A stretch of 64,000 nucleotides of DNA, taken from positions 186,001 to 250,000 of the forward strand of contig NZ_BDCC01000005.1 of NCBI RefSeq assembly GCF_001613305.1. Reading direction: 5' to 3'. The notes beneath the pieces were generated by a model. That model made no database searches, was not told the origin of the DNA, and saw nothing but the letters and a program-made list of their open reading frames with translations. Source of the DNA: Nocardia vaccinii NBRC 15922 (GTDB lineage: Bacteria; Actinomycetota; Actinomycetes; Mycobacteriales; Mycobacteriaceae). The position numbers and the translations under genes are program-made. Shown here one piece after another: positions 9,181 to 19,237 of this stretch. The number at the start of each line of letters is the position of its first letter. Position 1 is the first letter of the stretch.

Positions 9181-11199
9181 TCACCAGATGCGCACGCGCT
9201 CCGCCGGTTCCAGATACAGCGCATCGCCCGGACGCACATCGAACGCGGTGTAGAAGTCATCGATATTGCGGACCACGGCATTGCAGCGGAATTCGTTGGG
9301 TGCGTGCGGGTCCGCGGCCAGGCGCCGAATGGCCTCCTCGGGACGCACCTTCGCACAACGCATCCGGGCCCAGCCCATGAAGAACCGCTGCGCACCGGTG
9401 AATCCGTCGATGGTGGGGGATTCGGCGTCCGCCAGCGAGATCCGGTAAGCCTTCAGCGCGATCGACAGACCGCCCAGATCGCCGATGTTCTCACCGATCG
9501 TGAACTCGCCGTTGACGGTGTACTCCGCGGGCAGATCGCGAGGGGAGAGCACCGCGTACTGATCGATCAGAGCCTTTGTCCGCCGGTGGAATTCGTCGTG
9601 ATCGGCGGCGGTCCACCAGTCGACCATGGTGCCCTCGCCGTCGTGGGTGCTGCCCTGATCGTCGAAGGCGTGCCCGATCTCGTGACCGATCACCGCGCCG
9701 ATCGCGCCGTAGTTCACCGCGTCGTCGGCGGCCGGATCGAAATACGGCGGGCGAAGATAGCCGGCCGGGAAGGTGATTGCGTTCATGCCGCGGTGGTAGA
9801 ACGCGTTGACCGTCTGCGGACTGGTCAGCCATTCGCCGCGATCGACCGGACGCTCGAGGCGGCGCAGCTGATAGTCGTGCGCGGCAGCGTATCCGCGCCG
9901 ATAGTTGCCGACCAGATCGTTCGGATCGATGTGGATATCGGAGTAGTCGCGCCACTGGTCCGGATAGCCGATCTTGGCGACGATCTTCTCCAGCTTCGCC
10001 GTGGCCGCGATCTTGGTGTCGGGCCCCATCCACGGCAGCTCGGCGATGCTGCGACGGTAAGCCTCGCGCAGGTGGGTCACCATCTCGGACATCTTCGCCC
10101 GAGCCTCGGGCGGGAAGTGTTCGGCGATGAAGATCTTCCCGACCGCGTCCCCGAGTAATTCCTGTACCAGCGCCACGCCGCGCTTCCAGCGGTCCCGGAT
10201 CCGCCGGGCTCCGGTCAGCGTGCGGCCGTAGAACTCGAAATTCTCGTGGGCCACCCCATCGGTGAGATACGGTGCGCGCCTGCGGATCACCTGCCACGCC
10301 GCCCACGCCTGCCAGTCCGCGAGCGAGACCTCGGCCCACAGCCGGGCGAAGCCGGCCAGATAGTCCGGCTGCCGCACCACGACCTCGGCGTGCACCTCGG
10401 GGCCGGTCCGGTCGATCCCCTCGGTGAGGCCGGAAGTCCAGCTCAACCAGTCGAATTCCGGGGCCTCGGTGCTGAGCTCGTCGAATGTGCGCAGGTTGTA
10501 GGAGGATTCGACATCGCGGCGACGCACCACATCCCAATGCGCCGCGGCCAGGGCGCGTTCCAGCTCGAATATGCGCCGACCGATCCCGTCCAGGTCCCCC
10601 GGCAACGACTCCCGCAGTGCCGGATCGGCGGCGAACAGGGCGAACATCGCGTCGATATGGTCGCTGTAGGCCGCGCGGATCTCGGCGAATCGCTCGGTGC
10701 GGTAATAGGATTCATCGGGCAGGCCCAAGCCCGACTGAGTCAGGTGGACCAGGTTCCGGCGCGCGTTGTGACTGTCGCCGCTCACGAAGATCTCGACCGC
10801 CCCACCCACGCCGGTCCGCTGTAACCGGCCCAGCAGCGCCGCGAATTCGGTCCGATCGGTGACCGCCGCGATGTCGGCCAATTCCCCGGCGATCGGCCGC
10901 AGACCCGCATCGGCCACCGCGTCCAGATCCATGAAACTCGCGTACAGCTCGGCGATGCGGCGTATCTCCTCACCCGCCGACGCGGGCGCGGTGACCGCGG
11001 CCATGATGATCGCCTGCACATCCAGTTCGGCCCGATCGCGCAGGTCGGAGACCGAGCCGGAATGTACACGGTCCGCCGGGATCTCACAGGTGCGCAGCCA
11101 GGCGCCGTTCACGAAGCCGTACAGATCGTCCTGCGGCCGCACGGATCTGTCGATATGGGAGAAATCGATACCTGATACACGATTCGGCACGGCAGTCAC
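9181..11199 (-). CDS. M13-family zinc metallopeptidase, Zmp1-like paralogue 1
   Basis: A 672-residue neprilysin-type endopeptidase. The zinc site HEIGH is at 506-510, and the third ligand lies in GENIGDLGG (Glu570, with Asp574). The substrate-positioning NAFYHRGMNAITFPAG segment is present, and the protein ends in the conserved RVRIW. There is no signal peptide; M. tuberculosis Zmp1 is likewise leaderless but found outside the cytoplasm. Another GTG at 11190 would shorten it by three residues and has a better placed AGAGG. It lies 83 bp downstream of a second, more Zmp1-like copy on the same strand, so the pair probably arose by tandem duplication and may be cotranscribed. Confidence 0.92.
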   Translation of the reverse strand: MTAVPNRVSGIDFSHIDRSVRPQDDLYGFVNGAWLRTCEIPADRVHSGSVSDLRDRAELDVQAIIMAAVTAPASAGEEIRRIAELYASFMDLDAVADAGLRPIAGELADIAAVTDRTEFAALLGRLQRTGVGGAVEIFVSGDSHNARRNLVHLTQSGLGLPDESYYRTERFAEIRAAYSDHIDAMFALFAADPALRESLPGDLDGIGRRIFELERALAAAHWDVVRRRDVESSYNLRTFDELSTEAPEFDWLSWTSGLTEGIDRTGPEVHAEVVVRQPDYLAGFARLWAEVSLADWQAWAAWQVIRRRAPYLTDGVAHENFEFYGRTLTGARRIRDRWKRGVALVQELLGDAVGKIFIAEHFPPEARAKMSEMVTHLREAYRRSIAELPWMGPDTKIAATAKLEKIVAKIGYPDQWRDYSDIHIDPNDLVGNYRRGYAAAHDYQLRRLERPVDRGEWLTSPQTVNAFYHRGMNAITFPAGYLRPPYFDPAADDAVNYGAIGAVIGHEIGHAFDDQGSTHDGEGTMVDWWTAADHDEFHRRTKALIDQYAVLSPRDLPAEYTVNGEFTIGENIGDLGGLSIALKAYRISLADAESPTIDGFTGAQRFFMGWARMRCAKVRPEEAIRRLAADPHAPNEFRCNAVVRNIDDFYTAFDVRPGDALYLEPAERVRIW

Positions 11200-11282
11200 C
11201 TCTATCAGTATGCCGTGACACCTCCACCGATTCAGGTGAATCGGACCGCCCGCCCTCCGGGAACCGGAGGGCGGCGCGGGAA

Positions 11283-13265
11283 CTACCAGATCCGAACGCG
11301 CTCAGCGGGTTCCAGATACAGGGCATCACCCGACACCAGGTCGAACGCCTCGTGGAAGGTGTCGAGATTGCGGACCACACCGTTGCAGCGGAACTCCGCC
11401 GGTGAGTGCGGATCGACGGCCAGGCGGCGGATGGCCTCCTCCTCGCGCGCCTTGGTGCGCCAGACCTGCGCCCACCCGAAGAACACCCGCTGCAGACCGG
11501 TGAGCCCATCGATGACGGGAGCCTGCGCATCACCCAGTGCGATGCGGTATGCCTCCAGCGCGATCGAGAGCCCGCCGAGGTCGCCGATATTCTCGCCGAT
11601 CGTGAATTCGCCGTTGACCTTGTGGTTCTCCGCCAGGCCCTTGGGCGTGAATTCGTTGTACTGATCGATCAGCGCACGGGTGCGCTTCCCGAATTCGGCG
11701 CGGTCCGCATCGGTCCACCAGTCGACCATATTGCCGTCGCCGTCGAATTTGCTGCCCTGATCGTCGAATCCGTGGCCGATCTCGTGACCGATCACCGCGC
11801 CGATACCGCCGTAGTTGGCCGCGTCGTCGGCGTTCATATCGAAGAACGGCGGCTGCAGGATCGCCGCGGGGAAGACGATCTCGTTCATGCCCGGGTTGTA
11901 GTAGGCGTTGACCGTCTGCGGGGTCATGAACCACTCGTCGCGATCGACCGGGCCGCCGAGTTTGTTCAGGTCGCGGTCGTGTTCGGCGGCGTAACCGCGA
12001 CGGTAGTTGCCGACCAGATCGGCCGGGTCGACGACGACGGCGGAGTAGTCACGCCAGCGGTCCGGATAGCCGATCTTCGGGGTGAATTTGTCCAGCTTGG
12101 CCAGCGCGGCTTTGCGAGTGTCGGGACCCATCCACTCCAACTCGGCGATATTGCGGCGGTACGCCTCCTGCAGATTCGCCACCAGGACCTGCATGCGCGC
12201 CTTGGCCTCGGGCGGGAAGTGCTGGGCCACATACAGTTTGCCGACCACCTCGCCGAGCAGATCCTCGACCAGCGAAACGCCGCGCTTCCAGCGCTCACGA
12301 TTCTCCTGGGTGCCGGTGAGGGTGCGACCGTTGAAGTCGAACGACTCCTCGACGATCGCGGCGGTCAGATACGGTGCGCGCCCGCGCAATACCCGCCAGC
12401 TCGCCCACGCCTGCCAGTCGGCCAGCGATTCCGATGCCCACAGGTCGGCGAAGGTGCGCACGTAATCCGGCTGCCGCACCACGACCTCGGCGAACAGCTC
12501 CGGACCCGAGGCGGAAACGCCCTCGGCCAGGCCGGACGTCCATGCCACCCAGTCGAATTCCGGATGCCGCGCGGTCAGATCCGCGAAAGTGGTGAGGTTG
12601 TAACTCAATTCGGCATCGCGACGACGCACCACATCCCAATGCCCCGCGGCCAGCTTGGTTTCCAGATCGAACACCCGTTGCGCATCGAAGTCCAGCCCGG
12701 CCAGGGCGAACATCCGGCCGATGTGCTCGACGTACTTCGCGCGGATCTCCGCGTACTCGTCGCCGCGGTAGTACGACTCGTCGGGCAGGCCGATCCCGGC
12801 CTGGCTGGTGTGCACCAGATAGCGCTGGGAGTTCTTGTCGTCGGTGTCGACGTAGAACACGAGCGCCCCGCCGATGCCGACCCGCTGCAACCGGCCCAGC
12901 AGCGCGGCGAATTCGGCGCGGTCGGTGACGGCGGCCACCGCCGCCAATTCCTCGGCGATCGGGGTCAGTCCGGCGGCCTCTACCGCGGCCTCGTCCAGGA
13001 AGCTGGTGTAGAGGTCACCGATCTTGCGCTCATCGCTCCCGGCCGCGGCATCCGAGGCCGCCGCGGTCTGGATGATCTCGCGCACATCCCGCTCGGCCTG
13101 GTCGTAGAGCGTGCGGAAGGCGCCGTCGACCGCGCGGTCCGCCGGAATCTCGTACGTGTCCAGCCATTGCCCGTTGACGTGCGAGAACAGGTCGTCCTGC
13201 ACCCGCACGGCGGCGTCGCGATAGGTCAGATCCAGGCCGGAGGTACTCGTCAGATCAGCAGTCAC
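11283..13265 (-). CDS. zmp1: M13-family zinc metallopeptidase, close Zmp1 homologue
   Basis: GTG 13265 gives 660 residues, near the 663 of M. tuberculosis Zmp1; the open frame extends upstream but the added part is Arg/Pro-rich and not family-like. The product opens with a DLTYRDAAVRVQDDLF block, has HEIGH at 494-498, the third zinc ligand Glu558 in GENIGDLGG, and the C-terminal RRLAVDPHSPAEFRCNG and RVRIW blocks. In M. tuberculosis Zmp1 is linked to inflammasome suppression and phagosome arrest; in this organism the role is unknown. It shares many exact blocks with the downstream paralogue, and the two lie head to tail. Confidence 0.92.
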   Translation of the reverse strand: MTADLTSTSGLDLTYRDAAVRVQDDLFSHVNGQWLDTYEIPADRAVDGAFRTLYDQAERDVREIIQTAAASDAAAGSDERKIGDLYTSFLDEAAVEAAGLTPIAEELAAVAAVTDRAEFAALLGRLQRVGIGGALVFYVDTDDKNSQRYLVHTSQAGIGLPDESYYRGDEYAEIRAKYVEHIGRMFALAGLDFDAQRVFDLETKLAAGHWDVVRRRDAELSYNLTTFADLTARHPEFDWVAWTSGLAEGVSASGPELFAEVVVRQPDYVRTFADLWASESLADWQAWASWRVLRGRAPYLTAAIVEESFDFNGRTLTGTQENRERWKRGVSLVEDLLGEVVGKLYVAQHFPPEAKARMQVLVANLQEAYRRNIAELEWMGPDTRKAALAKLDKFTPKIGYPDRWRDYSAVVVDPADLVGNYRRGYAAEHDRDLNKLGGPVDRDEWFMTPQTVNAYYNPGMNEIVFPAAILQPPFFDMNADDAANYGGIGAVIGHEIGHGFDDQGSKFDGDGNMVDWWTDADRAEFGKRTRALIDQYNEFTPKGLAENHKVNGEFTIGENIGDLGGLSIALEAYRIALGDAQAPVIDGLTGLQRVFFGWAQVWRTKAREEEAIRRLAVDPHSPAEFRCNGVVRNLDTFHEAFDLVSGDALYLEPAERVRIW

Positions 13266-13455
13266 GCTGTCCAGTATGCCGACGCGCGCCGGGCGTCGCC
13301 GCGAACGCCGCTGCCCGCCGCGCTGACATCGCGCGTCGAGGCCGCGTAGCCGGTGCGGCCGAACACCCCGGGCCTGGTCGAACGCCGGAGCTGTGCTCCG
13401 GATCATCCGGCGGACCGCCCGTGGCGGAATCGCCGCTGCCGCCGGATGTCCCGGC

Positions 13456-13935
13456 TCAGCGAGCGGGGGTGGGGGTGTTCTCGAGGCTGGAGCGGAATTG
13501 GTCGGCGCACTGCTGGATCTTTGCCTTGTCGCCATTGGCCTGCTTCGTGCATTCCATATAGCTGCGGCCACCGTGATCCGCGACCCAGTTACCCGCCACC
13601 ACGCCGATCACGATTCCGGCGATCAGCCCCAGGGCGGCCAGGGCCAGGCCGAACCACGCGAGGACGCCGCCCGCCGCGGTGCCCCGGCGAGCCTTGACCA
13701 CCGCGATGATGCCGAAGGTCAGGCCCAGCAATCCGAACAGCACGCCGCCCAGTACCGTCGGGCAACTCAGAATCGCCAGAATGCCCAGGACCAGTGCGGT
13801 GATCGCCAGACCGCGGCCCTGTCGCTGCGGCCGGTACGGTTCACCGGGCGGAGCCGGATAGTCGCTCGGCGGTGGCGGGGGATAACCGCCCTGGCTCGAC
13901 GACGGATATCGACCTGGCGGGGGGTACTCCGTCAT
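13456..13935 (-). CDS. DUF4190-type small membrane protein
   Basis: A 159-residue protein with a Pro/Tyr/Gly-rich cytoplasmic head (residues 1-45), two hydrophobic hairpins typical of DUF4190 (GLAITALVLGILAIL and GVLFGLLGLTFGIIAV, then GLALAALGLIAGIVIGVV), and a short hydrophilic C-terminal part with two Cys (MECTKQ, QCADQF). Such proteins are common in actinobacteria and have no assigned function. The pirin gene ends 13 bp upstream on the same strand, so the two are probably cotranscribed. Confidence 0.8.
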   Translation of the reverse strand: MTEYPPPGRYPSSSQGGYPPPPPSDYPAPPGEPYRPQRQGRGLAITALVLGILAILSCPTVLGGVLFGLLGLTFGIIAVVKARRGTAAGGVLAWFGLALAALGLIAGIVIGVVAGNWVADHGGRSYMECTKQANGDKAKIQQCADQFRSSLENTPTPAR

Positions 13936-13948
13936 GACTGTCCTCTCG

Positions 13949-14740
13949 TTACTGTCCGCCCAGGCGTGCGTGCATTTCCCAGACCAGGATCTCGGCGGGC
14001 CGATTCGCGGTGATGCGCTGGCCGCCGCTGCGGGTCAGACGGACGGCATCGCCCGCGTACAGGGTGCCGATACCGGCCATATCGACCTCGCCCTGGGCGA
14101 TGAACAGATGCAGATAGGGCGCCTCGGGCAGCTCCACCGTGCTCGGCTGACCGGGCAGCCCGAGCCGCGCGACATGCAGGGCCGAATGACTGCTGTTGAT
14201 CTTGATGGCGGTGCGATCGCGATAACGCGGCAGTCCCGAGGCGACCGTCACCAGGCCGCCGGCGGCCAACTCGGTATCGATCTCGAGCTGCTGGTAGCCC
14301 GGGTCGAGATTCGGCTCGTCGGGTACCACCCACATCTGCACGAAATGCACCGGTTCGGTGTGCTCGGCCGTCCCGCCCTGCTCGGGGGGCAGATGCCAGG
14401 AATCGTTCTTCTCCGAGTGCAGGATCCCGGTGCCCGCGCTCATCCGCTGGGCCAGGCCGGGATAGATGATGCCGCTGTGGCCGAGCGAATCCTGGTGGAC
14501 CAGTGAGCCGCGCAGCACCCACGTCACGATCTCCATATCCCGATGCGGATGGGTGTCGAAACCCTCCCCGGGACGCACCACGTCCTCGTTGTTGACCAAC
14601 AGCAGGCCGTGGTGGGTGTTCTCCGGATCGTAATGCTCGCCGAAGGAGAACGAATGCTTCGAATCCAGCCATGCCACACGGGTTTTCATGCGGTCGCCGC
14701 CGCGGTGGACATCGATGTGGGGGGTCGTGAGTGTGGACAC
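13949..14740 (-). CDS. Pirin-family cupin protein
   Basis: Start GTG 14740 is fixed by a strong GAGGAGGA ribosome binding site 6-13 nt upstream; the product has 263 residues. The N-terminal cupin has the pirin metal site: the two His of FDTHPHRDME and the His/Glu pair of ILHSEKNDS. The C-terminal cupin is intact (LFIAQGEVDMAG). Pirins bind Fe(II) or other metals; some have quercetin 2,3-dioxygenase activity and others act as regulators, so the role is open. The gene is divergent from the MFS gene at 14930 across a 189-bp region that should hold both promoters. Confidence 0.88.
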   Translation of the reverse strand: MSTLTTPHIDVHRGGDRMKTRVAWLDSKHSFSFGEHYDPENTHHGLLLVNNEDVVRPGEGFDTHPHRDMEIVTWVLRGSLVHQDSLGHSGIIYPGLAQRMSAGTGILHSEKNDSWHLPPEQGGTAEHTEPVHFVQMWVVPDEPNLDPGYQQLEIDTELAAGGLVTVASGLPRYRDRTAIKINSSHSALHVARLGLPGQPSTVELPEAPYLHLFIAQGEVDMAGIGTLYAGDAVRLTRSGGQRITANRPAEILVWEMHARLGGQ

Positions 14741-14929
14741 CGTGGTCCTCCTCTCGGGCCGGGCATCGAAAAGACAGTTCCAGCGTGCCACAACATTGCC
14801 CGCATCCGCCCGGTGGATGCGGCGATCACACCGGCACGCACTGTATCAGCTACCATGTGGCAAATACCTGCTCTCGCATCGTCCACCCGGAATATCTGCC
14901 GCGGTGTCGCGATCGGCTAACCTCACGAG

Positions 14930-16324
14930 GTGGCCGACCCTTGCCCCGATGACGTTCCGGCCGCACCGGGTCGACCGGCGACGCGGCGGGATCTGTTGCG
15001 ACTGCTCTGGCGGTCGGGCGCGGGGGTGCGGCGATTGTCGGCGGTGCGTTTCGCCGGGCAGTTCGGGGACGGCATGTTCCAGGCCGCGCTATCGGGCGCG
15101 ATCCTGTTCAATCCGGAACGGCAGACCGATCCACCGGCCATCGCGGCCGGATTCGCGGTGCTGCTGCTGCCGTATTCGGTGATCGGACCGTACGCCGGCG
15201 CACTGCTGGACCGCTGGGACCGGCGGGTGGTGCTGCTCGCGGCCAATGTGTTGCGCGCCTTGCTGATCGGTGTGGCGAGCGTGGGCCTGGCGACGGGTAT
15301 CGCCGAGACGCCGCTGCTGCTGCTCGCGCTGGCGGTGGTGGGCGTGAGCCGATTCGTACTGGCGGGCGTCTCGGCGGCGCTGCCGCGGGTGCTCGAACCG
15401 CGCTGGCTGGTGCCGACGAATTCGGTGCTGGCCACGGTGGCCTCCGGATGCGCGGCGGCCGGCGCCGCGGCGGCGGTGGCGATCATCGGGGCGATCGGTG
15501 CGGGCAACCTGGCCGGGGCGGTCGCGGTGGCGGCCAGTGCCTCCGGATCGGTGATCGGCGCGGTGTGTGCCGCCGGCTTCGCACCGCATGTGCTGGGCCC
15601 CGGTGACGACGAGCAGGACGCGGATCGGCCGGAAAGTTCGGTGCGGGCCATCCTGACCGGACTGCGAACGGGTGCGCGAGCGGTGTGGGAATCCGCGCAC
15701 TGCACCATCGCGATGATCGGCATCGGCGTGCACCGGATCGTGTTCGGCGCGGACACCCTGCTCATGGTCCTGGTCCTGCGGCGCTCGGCGAACGAGAGCA
15801 GTTCGCTCAGCGGCGGCCTGGTCGGATTCGGCGTGGCGATCGCGGCCACCGCCGCCGGAATGCTGCTCGCCGCGGTCCTCGCGCCGTTGGTGATTCCCCG
15901 GCTCGGGCGGCCGCGGACCGTCCTCGTCGGTCTGCTCACCGCACTGGTCGTGCAAACAGCCCTGGTCACACCGATCACCGTGACACACGGCGCGAATACC
16001 GACGCCGCACACCGGCTGCTGCTGGCCGGTGCGTTCCTGCTCGGCCTGGCCGGCCAGACGGTCAAGCTGACCGGCGACGCCACCATGCAGATCGATATCG
16101 ATGACTCCTGGCGCGGCCAGGTGTTCGCCCTGCAGGACACGGTATTCAACATCAGCTTCGTGCTGGCGCTCGCCGCGGCGGCGCTGGTCGTCCCGGCCGA
16201 CGGGCGTTCGATCGGTGTGGTGCTGGCCGGGTCCGCCTGCTACGCGGTGGGAATCGTCGCGGTCGCGGCGATCATGGCCGGACCCGCTCGTCGCGGTCGC
16301 GCCGATCCCTTCGGATCGCGGTAG
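14930..16324 (+). CDS. Major facilitator superfamily transporter
   Basis: A 464-residue membrane protein with about 12 hydrophobic helices. A cytoplasmic N-terminal tail precedes RFAGQFGDGMFQAALSGAILF, the usual first helix of MFS exporters, and ALLDRWDRRVVLLAAN matches the MFS loop 2-3 motif (DRWDRR). No Shine-Dalgarno is seen before GTG 14930, but a TAACCT hexamer (14918-14923) sits 7 bp upstream, so the transcript may be leaderless. Substrate unknown. It resembles the conserved MFS protein found in many mycobacteria. The following gene encodes a secreted DUF4185 protein 187 bp away. Confidence 0.85.
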   Translation: MADPCPDDVPAAPGRPATRRDLLRLLWRSGAGVRRLSAVRFAGQFGDGMFQAALSGAILFNPERQTDPPAIAAGFAVLLLPYSVIGPYAGALLDRWDRRVVLLAANVLRALLIGVASVGLATGIAETPLLLLALAVVGVSRFVLAGVSAALPRVLEPRWLVPTNSVLATVASGCAAAGAAAAVAIIGAIGAGNLAGAVAVAASASGSVIGAVCAAGFAPHVLGPGDDEQDADRPESSVRAILTGLRTGARAVWESAHCTIAMIGIGVHRIVFGADTLLMVLVLRRSANESSSLSGGLVGFGVAIAATAAGMLLAAVLAPLVIPRLGRPRTVLVGLLTALVVQTALVTPITVTHGANTDAAHRLLLAGAFLLGLAGQTVKLTGDATMQIDIDDSWRGQVFALQDTVFNISFVLALAAAALVVPADGRSIGVVLAGSACYAVGIVAVAAIMAGPARRGRADPFGSR

Positions 16325-16511
16325 CAGCGGGGCTGCCCGGTGGATTCCCGGCGAATCGGACCCGATTTCCCGACGTCGGGCGATTCGATCCGCGCCGGGC
16401 TGATCCGGTCCGCTAAATTTAACGCGCTGTGCCCGGCTCCACTCGGCGAGTATTTCGCCGTGCGATGTCATGGCGGCACGGCCCGTGCCCGGAACAGAAC
16501 CGAGAGAGGCC

Positions 16512-18104
16512 GTGGGCTTGCTGGCGAAATCCGCGCTGTTCGGCGTGCTGCTGACCGGTTCGCTGGTAGTACCCGCCCCGGCCTGGTCCGCACCTCTGCC
16601 CTGGCAGCCGCCGCCCCAGAACACCTGTGGGGAAACCGGTTACGATCCGCGAGCGCGCGAGCCCGATCCGCATGCCGAACCCAGACCGCTGCTGCCGCCC
16701 ACCATCGATATTCCGGTACCGGTACCGAAGATCACGCCGGTGCCGGTGCCCGGCCCGCCGCCGAACAACACCCGGATCACTCCCGCGCCGCTGCCGATCG
16801 ATCCGTGCCGCAATCCGTGTCCGGACGTTCGCGATACACCGCCGCCGAAGCCGGTACTGCCCATGACCACCAAGCCCGAAGAACCCGCGCCGCCGGCCAA
16901 TTCCGGGTCGGCCACGGGATCGGGCACCGGGTCCGGAACCGGATCGGGCCAGTTCAACCTGCCGAATATCCGGATCAAGCCGGATATCGAGCCGATTCCG
17001 ATTCCGGTGCCGGGCGGCCCCACACCGTCTCCGGAGAAGCCGCCGCCGACGGTGGTGCATCCGGCCCAGCCCGGCCCGGTCGCCGCACCGCCCGCACCGC
17101 GCACGGTGCGCTCGGTGGATCTGGTCGATCAGGTGACCGGTCACGGCTCGGCCAACCGCACCGATATGCGCTGGCAGGTCGACGGCACCGATCTGGGCAT
17201 CATGTGGGAGGACAAGCCCGGACAGATCGCGGTCGTCTTCGGCGACAGCTTCGGCAAGGGCTGGACCGGCGGCGGAGCCGGCGGGGACGATCAGGACTGG
17301 CGCAGTAATGTGCTGGGCTACAGCAGTAATCACGATCTGTCCCAGGGGCTGAAGATCGACACCATGATCCAGGACAGCCGCTGCCACGCCGCGGAACTGC
17401 TGGACAGCCGCAAGATCGTCAACTTCGAGACCACCGTCATCCCGACCTCCGGCTTCGCCCTGGGCAACCGGCAGTACATGAGCTACATGTCGGTGAACCA
17501 CTGGAGCAAGATCCCCGGCATGTGGTGGACCAACGACGGCGGGCTGGCCTACTCCGACGACGATGGCAAGACCTGGGTGAAGGATCAGTACGCCAAGTGG
17601 AACAACGTGTTCGGCATGGGCCGGTTCCAGGTCGCGACGATGGTGCCGCACGGTGACTACGTCTACATGTTCGGTACGCCCAACGGGCGCATCGGCGTCA
17701 TCGGACTGGCGCGCGTGCCGAAATCCGAGGTGCTCAACAAATCCGCGTATCAGTACTGGGTGAACGGGACCTGGGCCCCGTCGCAGGAAAATCTCGCCAC
17801 ACCGCTGGTGCCGGGCATCGCGGGCGAATTGTCCGTGCGCTACGACGATTCCAGTGGTCAGTGGCAGATGGTGTACCTCGATTCGCTGCGGCGCGCCATC
17901 GTGCTGCGCACCGCGCGGGAGCCACAGGGGACCTGGACCGATGACGTGCCGCTGGTGGACACCAACGACTACCCCACGGCCTACGGCGGTTTCATCCACC
18001 CGTGGTCGACGGGGAAGGATCTGTACTTCACGATATCGGCCTGGAACAGCTACAACGTGTACCTCATGCACGCGACGCTGAATCAGCCGGATCAGCATGA
18101 ATAG
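16512..18104 (+). CDS. Secreted DUF4185 protein, probable GH183-type endo-D-arabinanase
   Basis: GTG 16512 is chosen for its GAGAGAGG site and because it starts directly at a Sec signal peptide (GLLAKSALFGVLLTG, cleavage near WSA). The 530-residue precursor has a long Pro-rich stretch (about 25-210, with a PVPVP pattern and a Gly-Ser-Thr linker), then a C-terminal DUF4185 beta-propeller-like domain: FGDSFGKGW near its start, DGGLAYSDDDGKTWV in the middle, GGFIHPWS near the end. DUF4185 proteins of mycobacteria and gut bacteria were shown to cleave D-arabinan and are classed as GH183, so a role in arabinogalactan or lipoarabinomannan turnover is likely. I cannot verify the catalytic acids. The gene ends 13 bp inside the convergent modC gene. 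Confidence 0.85.
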   Translation: MGLLAKSALFGVLLTGSLVVPAPAWSAPLPWQPPPQNTCGETGYDPRAREPDPHAEPRPLLPPTIDIPVPVPKITPVPVPGPPPNNTRITPAPLPIDPCRNPCPDVRDTPPPKPVLPMTTKPEEPAPPANSGSATGSGTGSGTGSGQFNLPNIRIKPDIEPIPIPVPGGPTPSPEKPPPTVVHPAQPGPVAAPPAPRTVRSVDLVDQVTGHGSANRTDMRWQVDGTDLGIMWEDKPGQIAVVFGDSFGKGWTGGGAGGDDQDWRSNVLGYSSNHDLSQGLKIDTMIQDSRCHAAELLDSRKIVNFETTVIPTSGFALGNRQYMSYMSVNHWSKIPGMWWTNDGGLAYSDDDGKTWVKDQYAKWNNVFGMGRFQVATMVPHGDYVYMFGTPNGRIGVIGLARVPKSEVLNKSAYQYWVNGTWAPSQENLATPLVPGIAGELSVRYDDSSGQWQMVYLDSLRRAIVLRTAREPQGTWTDDVPLVDTNDYPTAYGGFIHPWSTGKDLYFTISAWNSYNVYLMHATLNQPDQHE

Positions 18105-19237
18105 ACCTGCACCTCACCGGCTTTCACGGTGAAGTACACCTCTTCACCGGGAACCAGGGCGAGTTCGGCGACCGCGGCGGGCGTCAGGTCCGCGATCATT
18201 CCGGGGCCGTCGGCGCGATCCGCGGCGTGTACCCGGACGACGCCGCCGCGGTCGGTGAGTTCGGCGACGCGGACGCGGAAAACGTTGCGCGGGCTGCCTT
18301 CCGGGCGTCCCCGGTAGACCGCGACCGCGGCGGGGGAGAATACGGCCGCGGCCCGACCGCCCGGCGTCCACGGTGATTCGGCGCGTCCCTGGATCGCGTC
18401 CGCAGCGCAGCGCACCCTCCCGGTTCCCGAATCCCGTTCGGATGCACGCGCTTCCGCGGTACCGATCATCAGGTTCACGCCCGCGATCCGTGCGGCGAAG
18501 GCGCTGCGCGGCCTGGAGAGCACCTCGGCGGCCGGACCCTGTTCGACGATATGCCCCGATTCGACGACCGCGACGCGGTCGGCGAGCGTCAGCGCGTCGA
18601 CGATATCGTGGGTGACCAGTAGTGCGCTGGGCGCGGGACCGGCACGCCGGGAGGATATTTCGGCATCGCGCAGTACACGTCGCAACAGGGTGCGCATCGC
18701 GGGTGCGGCGGACACGTCGAGTGCGGCCATCGGCTCGTCCAGCAACACCACCCGCGGTTCCACGGCCAGTGCCCGCGCCAGCGCCACCCGCTGCGCCTGC
18801 CCGCCGGACAATTGCCCGGGCCGCCGCCCGGCGAATTCGATCGCATCGACCGCCCGCAACCACTCCCGCGCCACGGCCGCCGCGGCCCGCGAACGCATTC
18901 CCCGGCTGCGCGGCCCGAACGCGACGTTCGCCGCTGCCGTCAGATGCGGGAACAACAGCGCATCCTGGGCCAGCAACGACACCTGCCGCCGATGCGCCGG
19001 AACCGCCACGCCCGCAACGATATCGGTCAGCGTCCGCCCACCCAGCCGAACATGTCCCGCATCGGGCCGCACCAGCCCCGCAACGATTTCCAGCAACGTC
19101 GACTTCCCGGCTCCGTTGGGCCCCAGCACGGCCAGCACCTCACCCGGCGCCACTGCCAGCTCCACATCAACCCCCCGCTGCGCCAGCCGCACAGAGACCT
19201 CCAGCCCGGCCGTGTCGCTCACCACAGAGGCGTTCAC
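18092..19237 (-). CDS. modC: Molybdate ABC transporter ATPase ModC
   Basis: A 381-residue ABC ATPase. GTG 19237 overlaps the modB stop (GTGA), which fixes the start; the frame stays open upstream but not credibly. Walker A is GPNGAGKST (39-47), the signature LSGGQ is at 143-147, and Walker B ends in Asp167-Glu168. A C-terminal TOBE/Mop domain (about 300-381) would bind molybdate and regulate transport. It powers the ModB channel in the cytoplasmic face of the membrane. Its 3' end overlaps the convergent DUF4185 gene by 13 bp. Confidence 0.93.
   Translation of the reverse strand: MNASVVSDTAGLEVSVRLAQRGVDVELAVAPGEVLAVLGPNGAGKSTLLEIVAGLVRPDAGHVRLGGRTLTDIVAGVAVPAHRRQVSLLAQDALLFPHLTAAANVAFGPRSRGMRSRAAAAVAREWLRAVDAIEFAGRRPGQLSGGQAQRVALARALAVEPRVVLLDEPMAALDVSAAPAMRTLLRRVLRDAEISSRRAGPAPSALLVTHDIVDALTLADRVAVVESGHIVEQGPAAEVLSRPRSAFAARIAGVNLMIGTAEARASERDSGTGRVRCAADAIQGRAESPWTPGGRAAAVFSPAAVAVYRGRPEGSPRNVFRVRVAELTDRGGVVRVHAADRADGPGMIADLTPAAVAELALVPGEEVYFTVKAGEVQVYSC

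Noticed and set aside
11283..13571. A 762-residue version of the Zmp1 gene
   Set aside because: The added N-terminal 102 residues are Arg/Pro-rich and antisense to the neighbouring intergenic DNA and DUF4190 gene; GTG 13265 gives the family length.
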